A stretch of 64,000 nt of DNA from Plazaster borealis (Eukaryota; Echinodermata; Asteroidea; Forcipulatida; Labidiasteridae), in NCBI GenBank assembly GCA_021014325.1, contig CM037474.1, forward strand, positions 4,840,488 through 4,904,487. The letters run 5' to 3'. The notes under the pieces are model-generated. The model was not told where the DNA came from and made no database searches. It saw only the letters and a program-made list of their open reading frames with translations. The translations under genes were made by a program, and so were the position numbers. Of the stretch, positions 19,460-29,310 are shown piece by piece. Every line of letters starts with the position of its first letter. Positions within the stretch are counted from its first letter, which is position 1.

Positions 19460-22400
19460 CTAAGGAAGAAAACAAAAACAAACAAACAAACACCCCAACA
19501 AACAAACAAACAAACAAACAAACAGACAGCCAGTTAGTCTTGAATAAAGAAGTGTATCGTCGAAATCGCTATTCTAAACGACATCTTTCTTATAATCTTT
19601 GAAAGTTAAAAAAAAAGGAATGTGTAACCCTGTTTTTTCCCCGACTACTTGCTTGAGTCCAAATCAAGCATCAACAAATGCTGAGCTCTAGTTTCAAGTC
19701 AATTAAGATCTATATTTACCCAGCAAGTCTTGAAATTTAGCAAGAGAATGCATTTTATGTTACGTTGTTCTCTTCCATTAACTTCCGTAACCATCGATCA
19801 GGAGGCAGGGAAGATACGATAGCACTGGAAAGCTAAGATCATCATTGATTGACTAATTAACTTTTTGTTTGATTGATTGATCGATTGATAGGTACATCTA
19901 AACAAAAGTTTTATTTTATTTTACACTCTCTAAAGAAAATTATCAAAAATACATACTTGTACCGTAATGTATTGAGCTCCCAGAGCATGTCCCAACAATG
20001 ATAGGGCTCTTGTTGGCTCCGTGGATCTGAAGAGTTTGAATGTTGACATTGTTTCCAAATTGTTGCCGACTCATCTTCGGTTCCTCATCAGATGACTTCT
20101 TCGCTTCAACATTAGATGTTTTCTTCGGTTCCTCGTTAGATCCATTCTTCAGTTTCTTACTAGATGTCTTCTTCAGTTCCTCAATAGATGTTTTCTTCGG
20201 TTTCTCATTAGATGTCTTCGGTTCCTTATTATATGTCTTCTTCGGTTTCTCAATAGGTGTCTCATTCGGTTCCTCATTAGATGTCTTCTTCAGTTCCTTA
20301 TTAGATGTCTTCTTCGGTTTCTCATGAGATGTCTCCTTCGGTTCCTCATAAGATGTCTTCTTCGGTTCCTTATTATATGTCTTCTTCGGTTTCTTATGAG
20401 ATGTGATCCTTCGGTTTATCATTAAATGATTTCTTTGGTTCCTCATTAGATGTCTTCTTCGGTTTCTCATTAGATGTCTTCTTTGGTTTCTCATGAGGTG
20501 TCTTCTTTGGTTCCTCAATAAATATCTTCTTTGGTTTCTCATGCGGTGTCTTCTTTGGTTCCTCAATAGATGTCTTCTTCCCACTCCTACACTGACTAGC
20601 TAGGGGGTGACTCGTTGCATATTGCCTGATATCTTTAGTCTCAGACTGTCGATGTTTAATGTCTCCAGGTACAACACAAGGGCGTTGTGTTGGGTCGATT
20701 TGACTTTCAGAAGAAGCACTCCGCTTTCTCTGGTTTTGTTGAAGAGTGGATTTTGTATGACTTCTCCTTCTTCTTCTTTTGCGCGTCTTCTCGATGTCTC
20801 CTGCTGTGCATGGAGTATCCAACGACTTCTCTGTGTCAATCTGTCGCTCATCTTTTGCAACCTCTGGTGCAGTACTAGCGGCATTGGGCGATCTCATGAC
20901 AGCTTGTGATGTAGTCGATCTATGCCCTTTTCCCTTCTTACGCCGAGAGCTGTGAGCAATATCAGAAGTTGGAGAAGGCTTAGATGATCGCACTGTTTTA
21001 TCCTGTCCTTCCAAAGAGACACTCTGTGTTCTGGATCTGCCTTGTGGCTCATTTGTTCCATGACATTCGATTGCCTTTCTACTTTTCTTAGGGATGGCTC
21101 CTGATGCCGAAGTTAGAACAGGTATGTTTGCTGTCTCAGAAGGAACACGCTGTCTTTTGGGTTCGTCTTGAGATGGAGTCGTTCTACGTCTTCTTTTCCT
21201 TCCTCTCGCTTTCTTAAAGATGTCTCCTGATGCAGAAGAAACACATGCACGTTGTTTTGCGTCATCTTGTCTTACGGCGTGTTGGTCACTCTGTGTTTTG
21301 GGATCCTCTCCAGCCTGCCTATTTCCTTTCCCGGGAAATCTAAGGGATTGCTCCAAGTTATCTTTCTTCTCGGCATGTGCACTGTGTTTTATGGATTCAC
21401 CGTGATCTCGAGTCGCTCTACTCTTTCTTTTCCTGTCTTTTAGTTTCTTAGAGATGTTCGATGATGCGGGGGAGGTTATCGTGGATTGCATCGTTTCTTC
21501 TTGCCTCTCCGGAGAGTCCGTGTGTGCTCTTGGTTCGATGTCTTTAGAGGATGGCTTCCCCGATTGACTCGTCTTCCTTCTCTTTTCATCAACGCTGTCT
21601 CCTTTTTCGCTTGGGGAAGGACCAAGTGAATTGGTCGGATTGTCTCGCTTCATACTCTTGCGAGAGGTCTTCTTACGAGAGGCAGTTGACTCGTTTATAT
21701 CTCGTGGCAGTGGAGGACGATCGCCGCCTTCTTCAGCAGAGGCGCCATTTGCTTTGGGGACTTCTCTTGTCGTTGATGGCGCTGTCCCATTGGTTTTCTT
21801 GTCACCTGTTTGTAAGTAGAAAAGAAGAAGAAGACCCATTTTGAATCATCTGAAGAACGATGTACACAGAACGAGAATAATTCGGCCTACTTGAAAAAAT
21901 GTATTCCCTTTATTGCGCCATTAAGGGAATATGTAATAAACTAGCAGAAATTCCGAATGCAACAAAATGCTTAATAACCGATTTACCTGAGTGTTTCTTT
22001 TTAGTGCCACCGATTAAACCAGCAACAAGCCGCAAATCTAGGTTTGTATCTTGCTGAATACCGTAGTCCCGAAGGGAGACTGCGTCACGAAGCTGTGGAG
22101 GATATAAAGTTCACAATATTATAACTTTTACAGGCAGACTAGAAGAAGAAAACAAATTGTGATTGTTCATCAGAATGCTATTTAGTTTTTAGGTTCAAAT
22201 TTCCGGTGTATTTATTCCTCAGTATTATTAACCAAAGAAATTAAATCATAGAAAGTTACGTACGTAGCCTAAATGAAATCATAGAGATGAGAATAAAGTA
22301 AATGTGATACTACGGAGGAATCCATTGAGAAGCAAAGCTTGTAGACAATCGTCCCTACAATAGTCAATGAGCCAGGGGCTGAAATTTCACAAAGGCATTA

Positions 22401-24753
22401 TGACAGAGACATTTCTCAACAGACCTACACAAACAAATACCTCTTAATGGCTTATTTAAAAAAAAGGAGAAACCATCTTCACAGGCAGCCACGCTTGCCA
22501 AGTGACAATACAACGGCTGTTTGAGTATAGCCGACTCATTAATATTGTTCACTCTCTGTGCAGATACATGCGTTTAAAAATGTTAGTATCTAAACAGCCG
22601 TTGCTATGTATTAGTTAATACCTCTAAGCCTTTCCTAGTGACAAGATGCTGTTTCTCTTGTTGGATGCCTAGCTTGTCTTGGATTATTTCTTTCAAGTCT
22701 AAGATGGAAGTTGTAGGGTGAAGTTGCAGGCAGAGGGCTCCCTTCACTGAGTTCGAAATGAATATCTGGATCAGCCGTTCCTTGCCTTGACACAAACTGA
22801 AATACAAGTAAAAACCAAAATGTTTCTAAATCGTAAAAAGCTCAAGAATAAAAAGACACCAACCATAATTTTCATATACGTGAACATCCGAAACTTGATT
22901 GTCAATTATTAAAGGCACTGAACACGTTTGGAAATTGTCAAAGACCAGCGTTCTCACTTAGTGTATCCCAACATATGCATAAAATAACAAGCCTGTGAAA
23001 ATTTGGGCTCAATTGGTCATCGAAGTTGCAAGAAAATGATGAAAGAAAACACACCAATTGTGTGCTTTCAGATAGGATAAAAACTTCTTGCAAGAAGTTT
23101 TTATTATTTTAGTGAGAAATTACCTCTTTCTCAAAAACTACGTTACTTCAGAGGGAGTCGTTTCCTATAATGTTTTATACTATCAACAGCTCTCCGTTGC
23201 TTGTTACCAAGTAAGTTTTTATGCTAATATTTGTTTTGAGTCATTACCAAATGTGTACGATACCTTTAAAGATATTATATAGGATTGGTAGAGCTGACGA
23301 AATACTCGCAGACAGTGCTCATGTTTTGTGTGATCAACCAAGTACATGAAATAACAAACCTGTCAAAATTTGGGCTTAATCCGTTGTGGGTCAGGAGAAA
23401 ATAGTGAACAACCATGCACAATTTTCAGCATTTAAAGACAGTGGACACTATTGGTAATTGTCAAAGACCAGTCTTCTCACTTGGTGTATCTCAACATATG
23501 CATAAAATAACAAGCCTGTGAAAATTTGAGCTCAATTGGTCATCGAGGTTGCGAGATAACAATGAAAGAAAAAAACAACCTTGTCACACGGAGTTCTGTG
23601 CTTTCAGATGCAAGTTGATTTCGAGACCTCATCTAATTTTGAGGTCTCAAAATCAAATTCGTGGAAAATTACTTCTTTCTCGAAAACTACTCCACTTCAG
23701 AGGGAGCCGTTTCTCACAATGTTTTATACTATCAACCTCTCCCCAATACTTGTTACCAAGTTAGGTTTTATGCTAATAAATATTTTGAGTAATTACCAAT
23801 AGTGTCCACTGCCTTTAAACACATTGTCCTTAATTAATTTGGGTTGTAACAACCGAAATCAGCTGTTGCGTTTTTTAAGTGTTTTTTTTTAGACTTCATT
23901 GCAGAGGGAAATATTTCCCAGGAAAAAAAAATGGTTCTAGTATGAACTTCTTAATCAGTAAGCGTTCAGACTAAAATTAAACAATGACGTTTTTTATCCT
24001 TACCAATACCGTATAACACCATTAACTAAATACTGGACGTAGTTGATAAAACAAATTTACCCCTTGCCTTGTCTGTTTGCCCTCTGCCTCTACTCATGTA
24101 TTTCCACTTGAATGCTTTTGTTACACTTTTATACCTGTTCATGTGTGTTGTCTTGTCATTTAGCCTTCGAGAAAGACTCTGCTATGGTCGAAACGTCATG
24201 CCATTAACTATTTTTTGCAAAACAAATTTTAGTAAACAATATTTCAGAAACTTTAAACTGTTATTTTCGAGAGAAAAAAAGCCACTCGGTTTCATCAGTG
24301 TTTCCTTTTAATTCAAGAAACAAGAATGATAATCAATTTAAATTTCATCTCCATCAGCCGTATGAAAATCGCCATAGGTTATGTGGCCTAATAATATACA
24401 GTACCCATTTTCGGAATAGTTTTTCATTGACCCCCAAAAATGTTGTAGACTGTCATGAAATGCATTTTGTGTTTAGTTAATTTGTCCACGGATTACCTCC
24501 TGCTTGGTTCTTTCTGTGTGTCTTCAAGCAGGGCGTGGCTAGAAGCTGAGAGCACCTCCCTCTTGTCGAGGTTTGTTGATAATCTTCCTTCAGTTTTCCT
24601 TGTTGCAAATGCAGACAGAAATGCGGTTTTCTTCGATTTCCGGATGCTTTTCTTCCTCGGGACCACCTTCGATAGAGAGTGGTCATAGTTGACTCGCGCA
24701 GCTCTCTTAGCATCTTGCCAATCCTTGAGGGTCAGCAGAGGTGTTAGGATTTC
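14343..24753 (-). CDS. NLR receptor: ubiquitin-like, NLS/PKKTS repeats, NACHT, LRRs
   Basis: Multi-exon gene; supported coding exons (minus) are 24753-24497, 22796-22622, 22092-21987, 21805-19957 and 19459-14343. Donors are GGAG/GTAATC, GAG/GTATTA, CAG/GTAAAT and CAA/GTATGT. Acceptors are TTTCAG, TCCACAG, AAACAG and TCCTTAG. Phases match at every junction (2, 0, 1, 1). The product is about 2,500 aa without its unknown N terminus: Lys-rich segment, ubiquitin-like domain, basic disordered region, 8-residue repeats, Gly/Ile motif, NACHT, LRRs. NACHT-LRR proteins are cytosolic innate sensors that oligomerise through the ATPase. The ubiquitin-like domain takes the N-terminal effector position that DEATH/CARD/PYD domains usually hold. 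One extra base in the fourth exon breaks the frame. The initiating exon was not identified. Confidence 0.75.
19471..19524. repeat. (AAAC)n microsatellite in NLR intron
   Basis: An interrupted AAAC/CAAA run directly upstream (in gene direction) of the NACHT exon acceptor. On the minus strand it gives a GTTT-rich polypyrimidine-like tract. Confidence 0.9.
19868..19890. repeat. (GATT)n microsatellite
   Basis: Short run of GATT/GATC tetranucleotides within the NLR intron at 19460-19956. Confidence 0.8.
19957..21805 (-). CDS. NLR exon: basic NLS-rich region, PKKTS repeats, Gly/Ile motif
   Basis: Exon of 1,849 nt that starts in phase 1 (G/GT GAC AAG) and ends in phase 1 (ACA A/GTATGT). That requires a length divisible by three, so it is one base too long. 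The first part is Ser/Lys/Arg-rich with about five degenerate units of about 65 aa built on S-S-A-S-G-D-I-x-K-K plus a basic cluster; KKARGRKRRRR and TRKRRRRR look like nuclear localisation signals. The second part (20580-20083) is about 21 copies of (E/K)(E/K)PKKTSx. The frame switches at about 20400-20412, where a unit reads CCGAAGGATCACATCTC, one base longer than its neighbours. The last about 30 residues are the Gly/Ile-rich motif before the NACHT exon. No catalytic domain is visible. Confidence 0.75.
20083..20580 (-). repeat. 24-bp coding minisatellite (PKKTS octapeptide)
   Basis: About 21 units of 24 bp, with one 21-bp unit. Each encodes variants of EEPKKTSN or EKPKKTSH. A 1-bp insertion at about 20400-20412 shifts the frame. 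Confidence 0.9.
21987..22092 (-). CDS. NLR exon: C-terminal half of ubiquitin-like domain
   Basis: A 106-nt exon between TCCACAG and CAG/GTAAAT. It encodes LRDAVSLRDYGIQQDTNLDL followed by RLVAGLIGG and TKKKHS. This aligns with the ubiquitin C-terminal half (the L-S-D-Y-N-I-Q and S-T-L-H-L strands), and the Gly-Gly sits at 22006-22011 exactly where mature ubiquitin ends. Phase 0 in, phase 1 out. Confidence 0.8.
22622..22796 (-). CDS. NLR exon: N-terminal half of ubiquitin-like domain
   Basis: A 175-nt exon from TTTCAG/T to GAG/GTATTA. It contains RLIQIFISNSVKGALCLQLH followed by PTTSILDLKEIIQDKLGI and QQEKQHLVTRKGLE. This parallels the ubiquitin beta1-beta2 hairpin, helix (the IQDK-GI match is near exact) and beta3 (QQ-L). 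The residue at the Ile44 position is Val, so part of the hydrophobic patch is kept; the Lys48 position is shifted or absent. Phase 2 in, phase 0 out. Confidence 0.8.
22909..23269. mobile_element. TTAAAGG MITE, family B, copy 2 (in NLR intron)
   Basis: Begins TTAAAGGCACTGAACACGTT and ends CCAAATGTGTACGATACC/TTTAA. Nearly identical to 13364-13714, including the ACTTCTTGCAAGAAGT palindrome. Confidence 0.85.
23431..23819. mobile_element. TTAAAG MITE, family B subtype, copy 3 (in NLR intron)
   Basis: Begins TTTAAAGACAGTGGACACTA and ends CAATAGTGTCCACTGCCTTT/AAA. A more distant subtype with a central palindrome (TTTCGAGACCTCA...TGAGGTCTCAAAA). I recall this exact type as common in sea star genomes. 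Confidence 0.85.
24497..24753 (-). CDS. NLR upstream exon: Lys-rich, no known domain
   Basis: Open frame encoding EILTPLLTLKDWQDAKRAAR and, further on, VPRKKSIRKSKKTAFLSAF. It ends at the donor GGAG/GTAATC in phase 2, exactly what the first ubiquitin-like exon needs. The 5-prime end is uncertain: the acceptor TTTAAAG/GAA at 24754 is weak and the frame stays open up to 24832. It could begin further upstream. Confidence 0.5.
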
Positions 24754-24835
24754 CTTTAAAATAGATAACGAATAAATGTTATCGATGGTTTCATGTTTGT
24801 CTTGACTGGCGACGCTGTTTTTTTGTATTAGTCAC

Positions 24836-25028
24836 CGGTAGAGGGCGCAACATCGACTGGCTCGGAGGGACTGGGAAAGTCTACGAGTCTGGGTTCGTTT
24901 TGAGCCAGATGTTTGTGTGATACAGATATCTCATCTCCAGTAATTCGTAATGCAATATCGGCGACTACGTTAACAAAATGAACGTCGACAATCAAGACTA
25001 GTTTCATGTGCGTTGCAGTGTATCTTTG
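24836..25028 (-). CDS. Possible further upstream exon (uncertain)
   Basis: An open frame of 64 codons between acceptor-like TTTTCCAG and donor-like ACCG/GTGACT, including VADIALRITGDEISVSHKH. Its phase does not match the next exon by simple splicing. It may be an exon of another isoform, or not coding. A second candidate block (about 25351-25427, with VMTKGVSSTPGAAMCLEIAS) lies beyond the MITE; its phase does not join either. Confidence 0.25.
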
Positions 25029-25049
25029 CTGGAAAATTCTAATAAAAGA

Positions 25050-25301
25050 AAACCCCACAACTCTGGGGTCAGAATTGACCCTGGTTCGGGTCACAGGGAG
25101 ACCAGACCCATTTCTGTGTATAAGGCTTACCCGGAATCTTCGTCAAACTGACCCGAAACTGAGTCCAAACTGACGCAGAGTCGACCGGGTCAAAGTTCAA
25201 ATTTGTAAGCAGTTTCCGGGTCAGCCTGACCCAACAAATGGGTCAGGCCCCCTGGGGCCCGGGGTCCGGGTCAATTCTAACCTGGGAGTTTCTAGAGTGT
25301 A
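25050..25301. mobile_element. CACTCTA MITE, family E, copy 2
   Basis: Diverged copy of 9479-9728: CAACTCTGGGGTCAGAATTG at the left, GGGAGTTTCTAGAGTGTA at the right, and many GGGTCA half-sites between. It ends about 20 bp from the acceptor-like site of the possible exon at 25028. Confidence 0.7.
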
Positions 25302-25528
25302 AAAACAAAATAATGTTCACATTACCATTTTTTCATATCACCATAGCCTTGTCGCATCACTTGCAATTTCAAGGCACATCGCTGCTCCCGGCGTAGATGA
25401 TACCCCCTTTGTCATGACCTGGTCAAGAAAGCAGGTTTGTTAAACGTCCCTTTATTCTTCAGTCATTGATAATTAAATCATCGATATGGTGTATTTCAAG
25501 GCCTTTGTTAATTCGGACCTTCCCCCGT

Positions 25529-26052
25529 GGACCTTATGCACTGACGTCATCACGCCGCCATCTTTGAGGCAACACGATGATGAAACATTGGGATTGGGAA
25601 ACGCACATCTTTGTGTCGTGCGGGGTGCACATGCATAGGTAGAAAACAGAGCGTCGGCCTCAATAGTATTTTGTAGGCCCTATTGGACAGATTTGAGAGC
25701 CAAAGAAAAGGAGGAAAGTGTAAAAATGTTGCCCAATTGTGACCTGGAGTTGCCGAGAGGTTTAGGGACATTTTTCAATAACTCGCCGGGCCTTGGGACT
25801 CCCCATATTAAATTGAGCAGATGATAAAAGTTCAAGAGTCAATGAAAATTTTTCTCTTTACTGTAAATGGCTGTGAGACTTCTAAATATTTCTTTGTATT
25901 TTTGAATATTTATCATTTTGTACTGTATGCTATATATGGGAGTTTATTTTAGTGGTGTGCACCCTGCGGCGCACAGGATCAGCCAATGAGCTACCTTCTG
26001 TTGACCTCTCAACCGAGGGCGCCCTACTCAAATGACGTCATGTGCATAAGGT
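25529..26052. mobile_element. GACCTTATGCA MITE, family D, copy 3, with internal insertion
   Basis: Ends are GGACCTTATGCACTGACGTC and AATGACGTCATGTGCATAAG. Relative to copies 1 and 2 it has about 330 extra bases between about 25625 and 25965. They are bounded by inverted TGCGGGGTGCACA and TGTGCACCCTGCGG, so the extra DNA is probably a nested insertion or a longer family member. Confidence 0.65.
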
Positions 26053-26287
26053 AATTGATCACCATCAATATTAATGGCGATCAATGCAAAGGTCTATTCA
26101 AGTCAGTATTAACGAAACTAGCAAAAACAAAAATAGTCTGGTGCATTTATTTTATAATGCGAACCAGTATTACTATTAAAAAGAATCAGGGATTTAGCAT
26201 GAACATTGTATAGTTATTTCAGGGTAGTCACTGGACTTCCCATCACAAAACATGCGTTTTCTGTTTAATTTAGTTTGCGTCTTGACC

Positions 26288-26519
26288 TTGGCCCAATTTC
26301 ATGGCTCTGCTTACCGCCGAATTCTGCGCTTACGATCACCATTCTCCGCTTACTGTGCATGCGCCGAATTTCTGCACTAGCTGTGTAAGCGAAGAATGCC
26401 TAGTAACGTGGAGTACCGTACGCACGCGCACAACGCTCGACGTAAACGCGGAAATCCCTGCTTCCGTATAAGCGCCGATTCTTTGCTTACGGTAAGCAGA
26501 GCCATGAAGTTGGGCCCAG
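26288..26519. mobile_element. GGCCCAATTTCAT fold-back, family G, copy 1
   Basis: TTGGCCCAATTTCATGGCTC at the left is mirrored by GAGCCATGAAGTTGGGCCCA at the right, with repeated GCTTAC/GTAAGC inside. A relative lies at 29311-29549. Confidence 0.7.
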
Positions 26520-26569
26520 ATGTTATTTTCTCATTTTTCTCTCCAAATAATATAGATTATTTCGACACT

Positions 26570-26830
26570 CGGTATGAGTGATGTTTTTTTGGATAGATAG
26601 ATATAGATAAAAGATGGATAAAACGTTATTGTCCCACCAGGGGCAATTCGTGTGGCCTTTTGACAGTATACACAGTTTAACATATACAGAACACTAAATT
26701 ATACAATAATAGTAAAAACAACATTAAAATGCTCGTTTAGGAACCGTAAAAACACTAGAAATAAAACCCAAGGCAGGATCAATGTGTATGTTCATATGCA
26801 TACATGTAGGCCTACATTATTTCGTAATAA
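26570..26830 (-). mobile_element. Truncated LINE-type 3-prime end (candidate)
   Basis: On the minus strand the sequence ends GGGACAATAACGTTTTATCC, then a TATC/TCTA-rich simple-repeat tail (26588-26612 region). That is the form of many invertebrate non-LTR retroelement 3-prime ends. No reverse-transcriptase coding sequence remains. Confidence 0.4.
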
Positions 26831-26916
26831 AGAAAAAATTATAAAACGAAAGCTGAGGGGTCTGTGACAAACAAAACTGTGAGAGTTAGGCCCCTATCGA
26901 CACCAATTTCTTGATC

Positions 26917-27304
26917 TTAAAGGGTCTGTTTACGTTTGGTTATGACTCTGAAAATTATTGGCAATACAAATTTAATCGGTTACCAGTACAGCAGCTTTGG
27001 ATAGTATAATGCATTTTGAGAAACTTTCCACTTCGAAGCACTGCGGTTGTGGAAAATTATATCACTTTTTACCTCCAAAAATTTGAATCTGAGAAGCGTT
27101 ACTGCATTAACGTTTCTCAGATAGTGTATACCAATTGCAGATTATTCTTCCTGCTTGGACATAACCGCTCCAGATTTTCGGTAATATCTCAAAAACGCAA
27201 CCACATTTTGAAATGAAATTAGTTTTATGGTATATATCGACAACTATATAGGATTGAAACAAACAGTGGGTTCCAATTACCAAACGTATATACAACCCCT
27301 TTAA
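26917..27304. mobile_element. TTAAAGG MITE, family A, copy 3
   Basis: Both ends intact: TTAAAGGGTCTGTTTACGTT and CAAACGTATATACAACCCCT/TTAA. See 359-747. Confidence 0.85.
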
Positions 27305-28570
27305 ATTACTAATACATCATACATGAGACTCGTAAGCCTGGCTGGGAAACAAAATGACTCAAATGCACTGTGATGTTTTATTTATATTTATTTGGATATC
27401 GGTACTTACTTTTTACGGCGAGTCGTCCACGGTGCTGGAGAATGTCCGCCACAATTCCCTCAGCGCCATCGTGGCACTAGCAGGCCAATTGTGTTCTGTT
27501 TTTAGTCAACATTATTCCGCACTGTCACTACGATGTGTTGCTATATACGGCACTTGTAGATCATCGAACCTTGTGCAGCAATTAAATTAGCCGATTTTGC
27601 ACGGTGATGCTGATTGGATACATAAAGCTTACAGAACAGTTACCGGTACATATTACGCTGAAAATACAGCTATGTTTGGTCTTTCCTTTGTGCAATTACT
27701 TGACTAAATTGAACATGGCGACCATGTCAGCTAGCTATACGATAAATGTCACGTGGTTTCAAATAACCAATCGAACCCATTCACACTACACCCACGTCAT
27801 CAAGGTCAATGTTAATCAAGCTGAAAATGTATTATTATTTTGTTGTGTATACACACTCGCAATAACAAGCTGAGTCACCCCAGGGAGTGAGCGGCTTGGA
27901 TGGTTCCCACACTCATTTTATTTACAATGCCGAACGCCATCATGGTATTGTTACATTATTTTGCCGTTATGCGTGGTAGCACACTGTACAAACCATGGAA
28001 ATAGTACAAAAAACCCCAATATACACGTATACACAGGTCATTTACCCAAAATTCACAAAAGTTGTTAGTGTTGTTGTTTTTTTCCCTTGACACCTCGCCC
28101 TACCATAAAGATGTTTGGAATTGACATAATAATCAACCTATAGTTTGGCCTCGGTTTGGCTTTACACGATTTCAATGTGGAGAAAACACGAATTACGAGT
28201 ATTGTGGTGAGGCAATCACTAAAAATAACAAATTCGATGTTAAAGGGGGGTTTGTGATATGTGAGGAATACTAGTTTGCTGACGAGTTCAAGTTTTGTCG
28301 AACGTTTTAAACGAAGAGCTATCCTCAGAGTATAGGCCATTTAGCCTTGATTATAAGTGCTCCGTCTGCTTCTTTTATACTGAACATCCGTCTTTCGCAC
28401 GCGCAAGTATGAACTTTCAAACCGAGGCTGGGAGGGAAAAACATGGCCCTATTAAACAGCGAATGAGTTAGATTCATGCCTGAATAATCATAATGATGCA
28501 TTATTTTGTCTATACTTTTCATCCACTGTAATTGCCTTTAGTTTTTAATTTTCCTTTGCTTTGTAAAAGT
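27305..28570. other. Intergenic, no gene recognised
   Basis: Several short open frames on both strands without domains. No repeat shared with the rest of the window was noticed. Confidence 0.4.
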
Positions 28571-28575
28571 CTTTG

Positions 28576-28608
28576 GAGGGTGCGGGGTGGGAGGGGGGGG
28601 GTGGGGAG
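28576..28608 (+). other. G-quadruplex-prone tract
   Basis: Five G-runs of three or more separated by 1-3 bases. A second run of 12 Gs lies at 28821-28832 and is followed by CTACCCCC, which could pair with it. Both sit just before the satellite edge. Confidence 0.7.
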
Positions 28609-29310
28609 ATTATCGTTTGAATTCCTAAGCACCTCGTAGTCTCAGGTGTTTCGTAAATTTCATCTGAGCAGGTAGTGGTTTTATGTAGATAAGTCAAGCA
28701 ATGAGCTACATTAGGTGCTCGATATGGAGCATGGTGGTACCCCCTCTATTCTGTCTTCATTGTGTGCTTGGAATCTAAGAAATGATTCAAAGAATTGTAG
28801 AGGGTATGGGAACATTTGGGAGGGGGGGGGGGCTACCCCCATATCGGGAAAGGTATAATGAGCTAGACAGCAGGATCGTCAGGAAAGAATATTCAAGTTT
28901 TCTTGGGTTTTAACATTGCATTTGACAAGTGCACACAGCTAAGCAAGAAATTTCATGCGGAATAAAAGGTTTGAAATCAATTCTACGGTACGTTTGAACT
29001 AATGATGCTTAGGTACCTGACTGGGTCTTCCCCCTCCATGCTTATTCCTGCATCGGCCACTTTACGCCATCTTCAGACCGGAAATGACCAGTAAGTGGAA
29101 GTACTCACAAGGCTCATCAACAGCATGTTTAACGGGATTTTAGTACACAGAGCTGTCAAAGAGATCAATACAAAGTATGCACGGTCAAATCACCCTCAGA
29201 ATAATGTTGGATTTCCCCAAATGTAATACAATTGGAAAGTCCATATCAAGGGCTCCCCTCTCGTCCTTGTTTCGTTTTTGTCACGATTTTGTTGGCAAGG
29301 CCAGCGGCCA

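Noticed and set aside
19460..19517. MFVCLFVGVFVCLFLF as a signal peptide of the NLR
   Set aside because: It is translation of the (GTTT)n intron tract; a clear TCCTTAG acceptor at 19460 starts the exon, and phase matches the upstream exon.
20040..20327. Plus-strand Phe/Ser/Leu-rich open frame
   Set aside because: Complement of the PKKTS minisatellite; hydrophobic pattern is forced by the repeat.
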